64,000 nt of DNA from Arsenicibacter sp965247375 (GCA_965247375.1 CBDFHU010000025.1:61922-125921), one strand, 5' to 3'. Numbered from the stretch's first letter, positions 1-9,539 are shown. The notes: generated by a model from the sequence alone, not told the origin. Numbers and translations are program-made.

Positions 1-2258
1 GGGTAACCCAGCATCAGTGCATCGTTCATAAACTGATCCACCACACCGAGGGCTTCTTCGCCGCGTTTGCCGCGGATGTCGAGGTTAAAGCTGAAGTTCA
101 TCATCTTCTCGTTCATGTCGACACCCTGCATCCGTGGTTTGTTCTCTTCGCCGGTCGCCTCTTTGTAGGCTTTTTTACTGAGCTTTTCGAGGCGGTTCAG
201 CTTGATGTTCGATTTCAGGTCCCCGATACCGATTTCGGCGTCTTTGCCGCGGATGGCCAGTACCTGACCGACCGCTGTCTGTCCTTTAATCCGGACGTAG
301 TTGCCAACCTCAATAGATCCTTCCGCCAGTTCATACTCCTCTTTAGGCTTAGTTTCGGCAATTACTTCCGGTTTCAGTTCTTTAGTCTCAAACTGTTCTA
401 ACTGCTGCCTGACGGCTTTAGTCGCTTCCTTTTCGGCCTTGTTTTCCTTGATCTCACGGATCGTGTTTTCAATCCGCTGGTTCGCTTCCTGTACCAGTGA
501 TTTCGCTTTCTGCTTTGCTTCGTTGATCAGCTGTTTCTGCTCATTTTCCAGACGGGTTTTCAGCGCGGTATATTCAGCCAGTTGTTGGGCCACTTTACGC
601 TGATTGATCCCGATCTCCATGTTTTTCTCGGCAAAAACGCGCTTTTCAATATCAAGCTCCTTCAACAGCTTTTCGAAACTCACCTGCTGAGAACCCAGCT
701 TATCCTTGGCGCGGTCGATAACCCCTTTCGGCAGGCCGATTTTACGGGCAATCTCAAAGGCAAATGAACTGCCGGGCCGGCCCATTTCAAGTTCGTAGAG
801 CGGCTCGAGGTGCTCACCATCGAAACGCATGGCGCCGTTAATGAGGCCATCCGTTTTGTCTGCGAATACTTTCAGGTTGGTGTAGTGGGTGTTAATGACG
901 CCGTACGCTCCCGACTTGTTGAGGTCTTCCAGAATAGCTTCTGCAATCGCGCCGCCAAGCCCCGGTTCGGTACCGGTACCGAACTCATCGATCAGGAAGA
1001 GCGAACGTTTGTTCGCACCAACCAGGAACTGCTTCATTGCCGTCAGGTGGGAGCTGTAGGTACTCAGGTCATTTTCAAGAGATTGCTCATCACCGATATC
1101 GATAAACAGATTCTGGAATACGCCCATTTCCGAGAAGTCATTCATCGGCACCAGCAGGCCGCATTGCAGCATAAACTGCACCAGACCAATGGTTTTCAAT
1201 GCAACGGACTTACCACCGGCATTCGGGCCGGAAATAATCAGAATCCGTTGTTTTTCATCGAGCCGCACCTGAAGCGGTATTACCTTTTTGCCCTGTTTCT
1301 GAAACGAGAGGTGCAGCAACGGGTGTCGGGCCGCCGTCCAGTTAACAAACGGACGGTTATGGACCTTCGGCATGCCGGCGTCGAGCTGGTTAGCCAGACG
1401 TGCTTTCGCGCGGATGAAATCAATCATCGCCAGAAAGTTAACGGCTTTCTTCAGGTCTTCCAGATGGGGACGGAGCTGATCGGTCAGTGCCTGTAAAATC
1501 CGGAACACTTCCCGGCGCTCTTCATATTCCAGCTCGCGGATTTCGTTGTTGGCCTCAAATACTTCGGCCGGTTCGAGGTACACTGTCTGCCCGGTTGACG
1601 ATTCATCGTGGACAAACCCTTTGATTTTCCGCTTGTGCTCGGCCGCTATCGGGATTACCAGCCGGCCACCGCGCACAGTCAGGCTGAGGTCGTCCGGAAT
1701 CCATCCATTATGGCGGGCCATACGCAGCATACTATCCAGTTGCTTACGCAGGTTATTTTGTTCGGCAATGATCTGCCGGCGGATGCGTGCCAGCTCCGGC
1801 GAGGCAGAATCACGCACATGCCCGCGGTCATCAATGACGCGTTCGATGGCTTCGCTGACCGCTTTGTTAACCGTAACCGGTCCCGCCAGCTCCCGCAGAA
1901 ACGGGTATTCGTTACTTTCCGAACGTTTTTCAAGAAAACGCAGACAATCCTGAATCGTCCGCAGCGACAGTTTCAGATCAAAAAACTCTTCTTCTGTAAG
2001 CGCAAGACCTTCGATGCGGGCCTTTTTCAGCTGCTCCCGTACATCGATGTAGTTTGACGACGGAAAGTCCGGCTCAAACTGAACAATCTGTTTAAATTCA
2101 GCCGTTTGCCGCAGCAGTTTATCGATGAGTTGATGGTTATCCGTGAAGCGGATTTTATCTACATAATCCTGTCCCAGCGTGCTGACACAGGATTGCTTCA
2201 AAAGTTCGCGTATTTTATCGAAACCTAATTTTTGTTCGAGGGTATTCGGGTAAAGCAT
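1..2258 (-). CDS. mutS2: Endonuclease MutS2, 3' end beyond the left edge
   Basis: About 752 codons are visible, starting from an ATG at 2258; the last part of the gene lies outside the window. The translation begins MLYPNTLEQKLGFDKIRELL, the usual MutS2 N terminus. A MutS-type ATPase follows, with Walker A GPNAGGKS at about residues 343-350 and the downstream IDEFGTGTEP segment. A long charged coiled-coil stretch comes next (codons near positions 400-650), then a KOW/SH3-like part. The start of the C-terminal Smr nuclease domain (LDIRGKRGEEA) is at the window edge. MutS2 proteins act on branched DNA and, in some bacteria, on collided ribosomes; which role applies here cannot be told. The next gene is divergent. 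No damage is seen in the visible part. Confidence 0.96.
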   Translation of the reverse strand, partial: MLYPNTLEQKLGFDKIRELLKQSCVSTLGQDYVDKIRFTDNHQLIDKLLRQTAEFKQIVQFEPDFPSSNYIDVREQLKKARIEGLALTEEEFFDLKLSLRTIQDCLRFLEKRSESNEYPFLRELAGPVTVNKAVSEAIERVIDDRGHVRDSASPELARIRRQIIAEQNNLRKQLDSMLRMARHNGWIPDDLSLTVRGGRLVIPIAAEHKRKIKGFVHDESSTGQTVYLEPAEVFEANNEIRELEYEERREVFRILQALTDQLRPHLEDLKKAVNFLAMIDFIRAKARLANQLDAGMPKVHNRPFVNWTAARHPLLHLSFQKQGKKVIPLQVRLDEKQRILIISGPNAGGKSVALKTIGLVQFMLQCGLLVPMNDFSEMGVFQNLFIDIGDEQSLENDLSTYSSHLTAMKQFLVGANKRSLFLIDEFGTGTEPGLGGAIAEAILEDLNKSGAYGVINTHYTNLKVFADKTDGLINGAMRFDGEHLEPLYELEMGRPGSSFAFEIARKIGLPKGVIDRAKDKLGSQQVSFEKLLKELDIEKRVFAEKNMEIGINQRKVAQQLAEYTALKTRLENEQKQLINEAKQKAKSLVQEANQRIENTIREIKENKAEKEATKAVRQQLEQFETKELKPEVIAETKPKEEYELAEGSIEVGNYVRIKGQTAVGQVLAIRGKDAEIGIGDLKSNIKLNRLEKLSKKAYKEATGEENKPRMQGVDMNEKMMNFSFNLDIRGKRGEEALGVVDQFMNDALMLGY

Positions 2259-2429
2259 TCGTAATGAATGAACAATTAAAGTGGAAAGGGGTGTATACAG
2301 TCCACGCCCTGTATGAAAACAGAAATAATCCGGATGTGGTTCGGTTCTCAGAGACGCCGGCAGCAATCGTCACGGTAAACTGAATCTGCCTTTAATTCGT
2401 TTTCAACAAAAAGGTAACCCCTACGAGTC

Positions 2430-3278
2430 ATGAAACTCATCGAGTGCCCGCGGGATGCCATGCAGGGTCTGGCACATACCGTTCCTGCAACCCTGAAAAT
2501 TGAGTACCTGAACACACTGCTGCAGGTTGGGTTTGATACCCTTGACTTCGGCAGTTTTGTCTCCCCGAAAGCTGTTCCGCAGATGGCCGATACGGCCGAT
2601 GTACTGGCCGGCCTTGACCTGTCGTCGACCGCAACGAAGCTGCTGGCTATTGTGGCTAACCTGCGCGGGGCAGAACAGGCATTGCATTCGTCGGGGGTAC
2701 ATTATCTCGGTTTCCCGTTGTCGGTCTCCGAAACCTTTCAGCAGCGCAATACCAATAAGTCCATCGCACAGGCGCTGACTGAGGTGGCGGCGATGCAGAA
2801 GCTGTGTACGGAAGCGCAGAAAGAATTGGTCATTTATCTGTCGATGGGCTTCGGAAATCCATACGGTGATCCGTACAGTCCGGAGGTGGTCAGCCTGTTT
2901 ACGGAGCAGCTGACAGATCTGGGTATCCGTATCATTGCGCCGTCGGATACGGTCGGCAGTGCAACGCCGGAAGCGATAGAACGTTTATTTTCCCACCTGA
3001 TAACGCAGCATCCGGCGGTGGAGTTCGGAGCGCACCTGCACGCGCTGCCCGGCGAAGCGGAGGCAAAAGTAGAGGCCGTTATCCGGTCCGGTATCCGGCG
3101 GATTGACGGCGCGTTGCGGGGATTCGGCGGTTGCCCGATGGCAGCCGACGACCTGACGGGGAACCTGCCGACAGAAGGCATTTTGCCGGTACTGCAACAA
3201 TATAACCTGCTCCCTGACCTGAATATGACAGCTTTCAGGAAAGCGATGACGATATCCCGCGACGTTTTCGGCTACTGA
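2430..3278 (+). CDS. Hydroxymethylglutaryl-CoA lyase family protein
   Basis: This is a 282-residue TIM-barrel enzyme of the HMGL-like family. Visible motifs are PRD at residues 7-9 (metal and substrate region), SFVSPKAVPQMAD from 42, SDTVG at 172-176, the metal-binding HLH at 202-204, and the cysteine signature GFGGCP at 231-236. SFVSPK and GGCP point to HMG-CoA lyase (HMG-CoA to acetoacetate and acetyl-CoA) rather than isopropylmalate synthase. The usual PRDGLQN near the N terminus reads PRDAMQG here, a small deviation that keeps Arg and Asp. The gene stands alone, divergent from mutS2 and convergent with the next gene across a hairpin. Confidence is high for the family and moderate for the exact substrate. 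Confidence 0.85.
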   Translation: MKLIECPRDAMQGLAHTVPATLKIEYLNTLLQVGFDTLDFGSFVSPKAVPQMADTADVLAGLDLSSTATKLLAIVANLRGAEQALHSSGVHYLGFPLSVSETFQQRNTNKSIAQALTEVAAMQKLCTEAQKELVIYLSMGFGNPYGDPYSPEVVSLFTEQLTDLGIRIIAPSDTVGSATPEAIERLFSHLITQHPAVEFGAHLHALPGEAEAKVEAVIRSGIRRIDGALRGFGGCPMAADDLTGNLPTEGILPVLQQYNLLPDLNMTAFRKAMTISRDVFGY

Positions 3279-3316
3279 AAAGCGGGGCAGAAAGTAAAAA
3301 AGACAGGTTCAGATGC

Positions 3317-3354
3317 CTGACAGGATCGTTCTGTTAAGCATCTAATCCTGTCAG
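3317..3354. repeat. Hairpin between convergent genes
   Basis: A perfect 10-bp inverted repeat, CTGACAGGAT (3317-3326) and ATCCTGTCAG (3345-3354), is separated by 18 bp. It lies between the ends of the HMG-CoA-lyase-like gene and the convergent membrane-protein gene. It probably ends transcription from both sides, but it lacks a clean T-tract. Confidence 0.55.
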
Positions 3355-3374
3355 AAAGAATCACCTTAAAAAAA

Positions 3375-3899
3375 TCAGATAAACTGTTCCTGAATTTCGG
3401 CTTTGACAAATTTCAGTGCTGCTGCCGTTGGCTGTTTATCCTGCTGAATAATGTGTTCGAATAGTTTTTTGGCCAGTTCGATAGGCTGAGCATCCGGTAA
3501 TGTACTGCCTGATGCCTGATTGATCAGGGTCACGACTTCATTCATTGCCGTCTGAATATGCTCCCAGGCAGCATCACTCATGTAAATCTGCTGCGACAGA
3601 TTGTGGTTGTACTCATCCCGGATGTCCTGCAGCAGCAGCTGCTGAAACTCGATTACTGTGGTCGCATTACCGCTCAGCCGGACCAGCAGATTATTCGGGC
3701 TGATGCGCTCCAGAAAAAGCACCATACGCTCGTAAGCCTGCAGGCGGATCGGAATTACCGTTTTTACGTATTCTGTTTTGGTCTCGTTTTTGTGCCGGTC
3801 AGCCTCCCGTTCCAGCAAAAGTTTCACGGTCAGATACATGCCGTAAAGAACCAGTGCCGCGGGGACAATCAACTTCAGCAAATCAGCAATCAGCTCCAT
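3375..3899 (-). CDS. Hypothetical membrane-anchored protein
   Basis: The product has 174 residues. A single hydrophobic segment covers residues 5-25 (LLKLIVPAALVLYGMYLTVK) and is followed by a charged, mostly helical cytoplasmic part of about 145 residues with no catalytic motif that I recognise. The topology suggests an N-terminal anchor with the soluble body inside. It is convergent with the HMG-CoA-lyase-like gene and divergent from the broken HesB gene. No function can be assigned. It reads as a real gene because it has good codon use throughout, a sensible start and a defined membrane segment. Confidence 0.75.
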   Translation of the reverse strand: MELIADLLKLIVPAALVLYGMYLTVKLLLEREADRHKNETKTEYVKTVIPIRLQAYERMVLFLERISPNNLLVRLSGNATTVIEFQQLLLQDIRDEYNHNLSQQIYMSDAAWEHIQTAMNEVVTLINQASGSTLPDAQPIELAKKLFEHIIQQDKQPTAAALKFVKAEIQEQFI

Positions 3900-4019
3900 T
3901 CTGTGTTTCGTTATGTGTGCGTAAAATTAGGTAACTTTGAAAAAAGGGCCTTGCCTCCGGACGACTTAAAATTGCCGGAAACGGGGGCAGGAGCCGGAAA
4001 ACGTAACGGAAAACGGACC

Positions 4020-4332
4020 ATGTTTGTACTTGATCAGCCGGTGCGGCTTCATGACGATGCCCGCACGCAGATAATTGATATTTTTCAGACCCAGAAAATT
4101 CCTGCCGAATACGGCCTCCGTGTTGGCATAAAGGGGCGGTGGCTGCGGGTCGTCTTGGCTGCTTGGCTTTGATCTGCCCGGTGCTTCCGACGAAGTGTAT
4201 AACGTAGACGGCGTCCGGATCATTATAGATAAAAAACATCTTCTTTACGTGCTGGGGGCCGAAATCGGGTACGAGATGAGTGAAGAAGGCAGGGGATTTA
4301 CGGTTGATAAGCGGTCAAACACAGACGGTTGA
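4020..4332 (+). pseudogene. HesB/IscA-family protein gene with a frameshift
   Basis: Translation from the ATG at 4020 gives an IscA-like N terminus (…YGLRVGIKG) and then runs into a stop at about 4170. If one G is dropped from the run of four at 4133-4136, the frame continues as GIKGGGCGSSWLLGFD, then VYNVDGVRIIIDKK and LGAEIGYEMSEEGRGFTVDK, ending at TGA 4330-4332. These match the HesB/IscA fold closely, including the first conserved cysteine (GGGC). The C-terminal CxC pair of classical IscA is absent, as in some short family members. An imperfect 19-bp direct repeat (4300-4318 and 4325-4343) sits at the 3' end and may mark a second small rearrangement. Either the gene is inactivated or the assembly has one extra G. 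Confidence 0.7.
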
Positions 4333-4426
4333 CAAACCGGCCAGTATAAGTTACCGATATGACCATGTAAAAACCGCCTTCTGGCACGATTTTTACTGCT
4401 ACACGGGTAGCTTCTTATCCTGAATC

Positions 4427-7400
4427 GTGAAAATAGTCGAAAAACATATATTTCTTTTCCTGGCAATGCTGATGGTTTTTCTGTCAGCACTCTGCTATGT
4501 TTTTTTAGAAAGGGATGCGCCCGGGGCTACTGATGAGCAATACCTTGCCGCTATTCAGGATCGGGTTAAAACGGAATTGCGTATCAGTACTGAAGAACTG
4601 ATGCAGGTGACTGACCGCGTAAAAGAAACGAAAGATTTTGCATTTTCGAATCTCAGTTTTTCTACGCGTTATCCGTATTTTATCTTTCAGGATGGTAAAG
4701 TACTGTATTGGTCAGACCAGATTTTTGTACCCGAATATGAGCTCATTGCCAATGTCGCGCACCCGGGGCTCGTAAATTTTGACCAGGGAAAATACATTGT
4801 CAGCCGCCAGAAAGTCGTTAAAAACGGCCATCGGTATGATATTTATTCGCTGGTGATGGTGTACCGCCATTATAATAACACCAACACCTACCTGCAATCC
4901 GGATACAATCCGACCCTGTTTCCGATTGAGCCTAAAGCCATTTCGATGCAGAAGGCCAAACCGTACCAGAATATCTACGATAACTCGCCGGTCTTTTTGT
5001 TTTCAGTAACCCCGCCGCATATTCAGGCTTACCGTAACCATACTACGCCGGTTAATACCGTTATTCTGGCGACGCTCGGAGTCTTATTTCTGGGACTGTA
5101 TGTAATCCGGCTCATGATCCGCTTTGGCCGGAAACGGCAGTTTGAGGCCGGTTTCTTTGTCCTGCTGGCTTACCTGCTGATGCTGCGGGGCGTTATGCTG
5201 TATTTCGGCGTACCGTTCCTGTTTATCGATACGGATCTGTTTAACCCTAAGTTTTACGCCTCATCCGTTATTGCGCCCTCGCTCAGTGACATGCTGCTGA
5301 ACGCGCTGGCGGTTGTTATTCTGGGCTTATACATGATCGCCTATTATTACCGGACACGCACCTTCCGGTTTCTGATCCGGCAGCATGACTGGGTGAAACT
5401 TCTTGTATCGGTAAGCACTGTAATTGCCGGCTACGTAGTGTTTTACCTGTGTTACACGGAACTGAATAATATTTACGAGAAGTCGCAGTATATGCTCGAT
5501 ATTTCATTGAGCATTCATTTTACCCATCTGAAAATTGCCTGTCTGCTGGTGTTTGTCAGTATTTCGCTGATCTATTTTCTGGCCCTGCATTTACTGACCA
5601 GTCTGTTTATCCGATTTAATAATGATCTGCGGCAGGGCTGGCTGGCTTTTCTGGTCGGGACTGTACTGTCGGCAGTATTATACTACGCGGTCGGTGTGAT
5701 TGCCGAGCTGGTGTGGGTACTGAACGGCGTTTACTTCATTGTTCTTTACCTGACACGTTTTCCGAGGATCTTATACACGTTCCGGTATCAAACCTCGATT
5801 TATCTGTTTTTTGCCGCTTTTATCTGTGCCCTGACAACCGCTTATGTTGTTTACCGGCAGGAAATCAGGAAGGATGTAGCGCAGAAAAAGGATTTCGGGG
5901 CGCGGCTCCTTGCCGAAAACGATGTATTGGGCGAATTTCTGCTCGATAAGGCACGGGGGGCGATTGCCGTCGATTATGAAATCCGGAAGTCATTCCGGCG
6001 GGATTCCATTCTTGGTAGCGCACGGATTCAGCATCGGGTGAAAAGTACGTATCTGGAGAAATATTTTGAGAAATACGACGTAGAAGTACTTTCGTTCGAC
6101 GCCGATGGTAATCCGCTGGAACACCGGCCGAATGCGGTGGATTATAAGGAATATGATGCCCCCTACCGGACAGACCGGTTCAAAACGCAGTATAACGGGT
6201 TATACTTCATCAACGAGGTTGGCAATAACATTATCAAGCAATACATCGGCTTTATTGACGTCTACGGGCAAGATCCTGACAGCACGCTGATCGGCCGGCT
6301 GGTACTGGATCTGAAGCTGCGGAATGAAACCCCTAAAAACGTGTATCTTGAATTACTGGTAGACAAGAAACTCATTCAGTCGCCGGAGAGTCAGGATTAT
6401 AGCTACGTCATTTACGGTGGGTCGCCGAAGTCCATTATGTACAGTACGGGCAGCTATAACTATGACCGGAAAATGCCGCAATGGATGCTTGAACGGCCTG
6501 AACTCTACGATGAGGGGATAACGCTGAACGGCTATAAACACGTTGGTTTACAGGGTAAAAACGGCCGGACAATTGTTACCTCGTCGCTGGAATTTCCGAT
6601 CAGCAGCATTCTGTCTAATTTTTCCTTTCTGTTCCTGATTCTGGTCCTGACCGTCATTGTGGCAATCATGACGTACGCCATCCGGTATCAGATATCGCAT
6701 TTCAGTGTCAACTATTCAACGCGGATTCAGATCCTGCTGAACATTGCCTTTTTCCTGCCGCTGCTGCTGGTGATGGTGATCATTTTGGGGGTAATTACCT
6801 CAAATTATGTTTCGAATCAGGAAACGGCGTTTATCAGCAACACACGCAACATTGCCTCCAACTTCCTGTCGTATCTGGATGAATACCAGCAGGGAAAACG
6901 AAGTCTGGAGTCGGCTCAGGAAGAACTGAAAAAGATTGCCAGAGACGTGGATACAGACATTAATGTATTTGACACAACGGGTGTTTTGTTTACGTCGACG
7001 CGTCCGCTGATGTATGAGAGCGGCCATCTGTCAAAGCGCATTAATCCGGCTGCCTACATTCACCTGATTGAGAACAAGGAAAAGCAGGTACTGTTGAGTG
7101 AATCGCTGGGCAGCAAGGATTACCGCACGGCGTACGCGGGCATCAAATCCTACAACGGCCGTCTGCTGGGTGTACTGAGTGTGCCGTATTTCTACGCGCA
7201 GCCGGAACTCGATGAGCAGGTGAGCGAGGTGGTAGCCTCCACGCTGAACGTGTTTATGATTCTGTTTATCGTGTTTCTGATATTGTCATACATCGCTTCG
7301 AACTCGCTGACGGGCCCGTTACGGCTGATTACCCAGAAAATCCGGCGGACAAACCTGGACAAGCTCAACGAGCCGCTCGACTGGAAGTCTGATGACGAAA

Positions 7401-8209
7401 TCGGGCTGCTGGTCGGGGAATACAACCGGATGCTGGTGAAGCTGGAGGAAAGCAAGCAGGCCCTTTCGGTAAGCGAGAAGCAATCGGCATGGCGTGAAAT
7501 GGCCAAGCAGATTGCGCATGAAATTAAAAATCCGCTGACGCCGATGAAACTGACGCTGCAGCATCTGCAGCGGACAATGCCGGTGGGCGAAGAAGATAGC
7601 CGGGCGCGGCGGATCATTAAGAATGCCTTTGAATCGTTGCTGGAACAGATCGACAACATCAGCGAAGTTGCGGCTTCATTTTCGGAACTGGCCAAAATGC
7701 CGCTCCCGAAAAACGAAATGTTTGAGATTACCTCCGTGCTGAACAAAGCAGCTGATTTGTATGCTGATGACGAGCGCAATAACATCTTCAAGGATATTAT
7801 GCAGGGGCCGATCATGGTTATCGGAGACCGGCAGATGACTGGCCGTATCATTACGAACCTCATCATCAACGGTATTCAGTCAGTGCCTCAGGGGCGTAAG
7901 CCAAGCATTGAACTGAAGCTGTTTACTACAGAAGAAGAAGTTCAGATTGAGATTCACGATAATGGAACCGGGATTCCGGAGTCCATCCGGGCAAAGGTAT
8001 TTCTGCCCAACTTCAGTACAAAGAAAGACGGTTCCGGGTTAGGACTTGCGATTGCAAAGCGCGGTATCGAACACGTTGGCGGGAGTATCTGGTTTGAGAC
8101 CACCGAAGATGTAGGAACGTCGTTTTTTGTGACGCTGCCACTGGCCCAGCGGGCTAACGGCACGAGTGGAAGCCTCTCAAAACATCCGGAAGGAGTTATC
8201 CGGCGGTAA
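4427..8209 (+). CDS. Large multi-pass sensor histidine kinase, NtrY-like
   Basis: This is a 1260-residue protein. The GTG at 4427 is the likely start, since an in-frame stop precedes it at 4421 and the first ATG would cut into the first membrane helix. It has one N-terminal helix, an extracytoplasmic part, a bundle of about seven helices (roughly residues 210-480), a second extracytoplasmic part, and further helices near 730-800 and 950-975. A HAMP linker follows, then the kinase core. Motifs are AHEIKNPLTPMK with the phospho-accepting His at 1031, the N box NLIINGIQS, the G1 box DNGTGIPE and the G2 box GSGLGLAIAKRG. It autophosphorylates and passes phosphate to a response regulator not encoded in this window. 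The signal sensed is unknown. The gene ends at a strong bidirectional hairpin. Confidence 0.93.
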   Translation: MKIVEKHIFLFLAMLMVFLSALCYVFLERDAPGATDEQYLAAIQDRVKTELRISTEELMQVTDRVKETKDFAFSNLSFSTRYPYFIFQDGKVLYWSDQIFVPEYELIANVAHPGLVNFDQGKYIVSRQKVVKNGHRYDIYSLVMVYRHYNNTNTYLQSGYNPTLFPIEPKAISMQKAKPYQNIYDNSPVFLFSVTPPHIQAYRNHTTPVNTVILATLGVLFLGLYVIRLMIRFGRKRQFEAGFFVLLAYLLMLRGVMLYFGVPFLFIDTDLFNPKFYASSVIAPSLSDMLLNALAVVILGLYMIAYYYRTRTFRFLIRQHDWVKLLVSVSTVIAGYVVFYLCYTELNNIYEKSQYMLDISLSIHFTHLKIACLLVFVSISLIYFLALHLLTSLFIRFNNDLRQGWLAFLVGTVLSAVLYYAVGVIAELVWVLNGVYFIVLYLTRFPRILYTFRYQTSIYLFFAAFICALTTAYVVYRQEIRKDVAQKKDFGARLLAENDVLGEFLLDKARGAIAVDYEIRKSFRRDSILGSARIQHRVKSTYLEKYFEKYDVEVLSFDADGNPLEHRPNAVDYKEYDAPYRTDRFKTQYNGLYFINEVGNNIIKQYIGFIDVYGQDPDSTLIGRLVLDLKLRNETPKNVYLELLVDKKLIQSPESQDYSYVIYGGSPKSIMYSTGSYNYDRKMPQWMLERPELYDEGITLNGYKHVGLQGKNGRTIVTSSLEFPISSILSNFSFLFLILVLTVIVAIMTYAIRYQISHFSVNYSTRIQILLNIAFFLPLLLVMVIILGVITSNYVSNQETAFISNTRNIASNFLSYLDEYQQGKRSLESAQEELKKIARDVDTDINVFDTTGVLFTSTRPLMYESGHLSKRINPAAYIHLIENKEKQVLLSESLGSKDYRTAYAGIKSYNGRLLGVLSVPYFYAQPELDEQVSEVVASTLNVFMILFIVFLILSYIASNSLTGPLRLITQKIRRTNLDKLNEPLDWKSDDEIGLLVGEYNRMLVKLEESKQALSVSEKQSAWREMAKQIAHEIKNPLTPMKLTLQHLQRTMPVGEEDSRARRIIKNAFESLLEQIDNISEVAASFSELAKMPLPKNEMFEITSVLNKAADLYADDERNNIFKDIMQGPIMVIGDRQMTGRIITNLIINGIQSVPQGRKPSIELKLFTTEEEVQIEIHDNGTGIPESIRAKVFLPNFSTKKDGSGLGLAIAKRGIEHVGGSIWFETTEDVGTSFFVTLPLAQRANGTSGSLSKHPEGVIRR

Positions 8210-8238
8210 GGGTTCAGTAAAACATACCGGTAGTTTGC

Positions 8239-8274
8239 AGAAAAGGGGGTATCGGCTGATATCCCCTTTTCTGT
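8239..8274. terminator. Bidirectional hairpin terminator
   Basis: Arms CAGAAAAGGGG and CCCCTTTTCTG form a stem between the kinase gene and the convergent endonuclease gene. The A-rich and T-rich flanks within the arms suit termination in both directions. Confidence 0.75.
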
Positions 8275-8277
8275 GTG

Positions 8278-8844
8278 CTAATCATCAATCGTGACGTGTT
8301 TCCAGTTTTCTCCCGAACGGATGCGGTTGAGCTGGGTATGCGTAATTCCGAACTGCTTGGCGATCATCTTAAGCCGGTTTTTGTCGTTCCGCAGCAGCTT
8401 TTTAATGATTTTTACCTTTGTTTCCGTCAGCTTGTAATTACTGGTCTGACGGGGTTGGGGACGGTTCTTGAGATTTGGATTGTTCCGGTTGTGCTCAATC
8501 ATTTCTTCTTTTGACACCCACTTCAGATTCAGATGGTAGTTGTTCATCTTATCATGATCAAGGTGGATTACAAAAGTGTGCTCCGGTTGCAGGCGTTTTA
8601 CAAAAAACTCGGCGACCAGCTTGTGTACATAACGGTTGAGCGTTTTTCCTTGTGAACGAATGTTTAAGGAACGATACCCCTGAATAACCGACCCTTTAAT
8701 AATAGTCCCCTGTACGGCACCGGATTGGAAACTCCGGATCCGGCCGTAGTTGGAAACCTCGTAATGGGGAGGGTTTTCAACAATATCAAACGGAATGGTT
8801 ACCCACTTCTCATTCCAGTAACTTTGATTCTTTTTGTCATTCAT
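8278..8844 (-). CDS. NUMOD4/HNH endonuclease, free-standing
   Basis: The product has 188 residues. An N-terminal NUMOD4-type segment (YEVSNYGRIRSF, about residues 28-39) is followed by an HNH nuclease of the homing-enzyme type. That domain has the first His in YVHKLVAEFF and the core IHLDHDKMNNYHLNLKWV. A helix-turn-helix-like C terminus ends it (IAKQFGITHTQLNRIRSGENW). Such domains are typical of intron-borne or phage-borne homing endonucleases, yet no intron or phage gene is seen here. The gene and its 5' flank are visibly more AT-rich than the neighbours, which suggests transfer. It could be a selfish element in its own right, or it could be domesticated; the target sequence is unknown. 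The catalytic His and Asn residues appear intact. Confidence 0.88.
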   Translation of the reverse strand: MNDKKNQSYWNEKWVTIPFDIVENPPHYEVSNYGRIRSFQSGAVQGTIIKGSVIQGYRSLNIRSQGKTLNRYVHKLVAEFFVKRLQPEHTFVIHLDHDKMNNYHLNLKWVSKEEMIEHNRNNPNLKNRPQPRQTSNYKLTETKVKIIKKLLRNDKNRLKMIAKQFGITHTQLNRIRSGENWKHVTIDD

Positions 8845-9160
8845 TTTTCACAAAAAAGTAGAAGTGAAATAGATTGAGTAGGATACCTGTTTGTTTATAT
8901 AAACTTAAACAAAATACTGAGGAAAAGGTTAAGCATTGCTGCTAATTTAATAGATGAATCGTTTTATGTCGCTCATGCTAGCAAAAAAGTTCATTTAAAT
9001 GGACATAGTTGGTTATTGAACTAATTTGAAGAAAAGATAAACAAAAGGTGCCGCATAAGAAAGTAAAAATCAAAAAAAGAATTAATCTGTTTCTTATAAA
9101 AGACGCTATTGTTTCGTGAAGGTAACAGAGTAATTGTAAATAAATAGGGGAAGAACAACT
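8845..9160. other. AT-rich intergenic stretch
   Basis: This 316-bp stretch, upstream of both the endonuclease gene and the CoA-binding gene, shows no ORF with convincing coding character, no RNA gene and no repeat that I can recognise. It presumably carries two divergent promoters, but no clean Bacteroidota promoter (TTTG then TAnnTTTG) was found. Confidence 0.6.
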
Positions 9161-9529
9161 ATGTTAACAGATAAAAAGACGTTGATTCTGGGCGCTTCAG
9201 AAAACCCGGACCGCTACGCAAACCGTGCCGCACTCAGCTTGCTGAACCACGGGCACGCCATCGAACTGGTGGGCTTACGGCAGGGGCATATACGCGGGAA
9301 TGCCATTCAGACCGGCCAGCCGGTACTGACCGGAATAGATACGGTGACCATGTACGTCGGGCCCCGCAACCAGCCGCAGTATTATGACTATATTAAAGCG
9401 TTAAAACCACGGCGGGTTATTTTTAATCCCGGTGCAGAAAATCCTGAGTTTGAGCAGCAACTGAAAAAGGAGGGTATCGAACCTGTCGAAGCCTGTACGC
9501 TGGTTATGCTTTCGATCGGTAATTATTGA
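9161..9529 (+). CDS. CoA-binding protein (Rossmann fold)
   Basis: This 122-residue protein of the CoA_binding_2 family (YccU-like) begins MLTDKKTLILGASENPDRYA, where LGASENPDRY is the nucleotide/CoA-binding turn. RRVIFNPGAENPEFEQQL and the closing EACTLVMLSIGNY are also typical. Relatives bind CoA, and some are linked to protein CoAlation or metabolite binding, but no reaction is firmly known. The length is normal for the family. It is convergent with fabH across a palindrome that reaches the fabH stop codon. Confidence 0.88.
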   Translation: MLTDKKTLILGASENPDRYANRAALSLLNHGHAIELVGLRQGHIRGNAIQTGQPVLTGIDTVTMYVGPRNQPQYYDYIKALKPRRVIFNPGAENPEFEQQLKKEGIEPVEACTLVMLSIGNY

Positions 9530-9539
9530 CAGTGATTCA

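Noticed and set aside
810..1496. Long open frame on the + strand
   Set aside because: It is antisense to mutS2, whose protein is fully recognisable in the other strand; the product resembles nothing known.
3558..4172. Open frame of 204 codons on the + strand
   Set aside because: The first part is antisense to the membrane-anchored hypothetical; only the end, in the HesB frame, is meaningful.
4333..4423. Open frame after the HesB gene (YDHVKTAFWHDFYCYTG…)
   Set aside because: It is short and without a good start; it could be displaced coding sequence after the direct repeat, but there is too little to support a gene.
7192..7869. Open frame of 225 codons on the - strand
   Set aside because: It is a Ser-rich shadow of the kinase gene, opposite the HisKA and ATPase domains.
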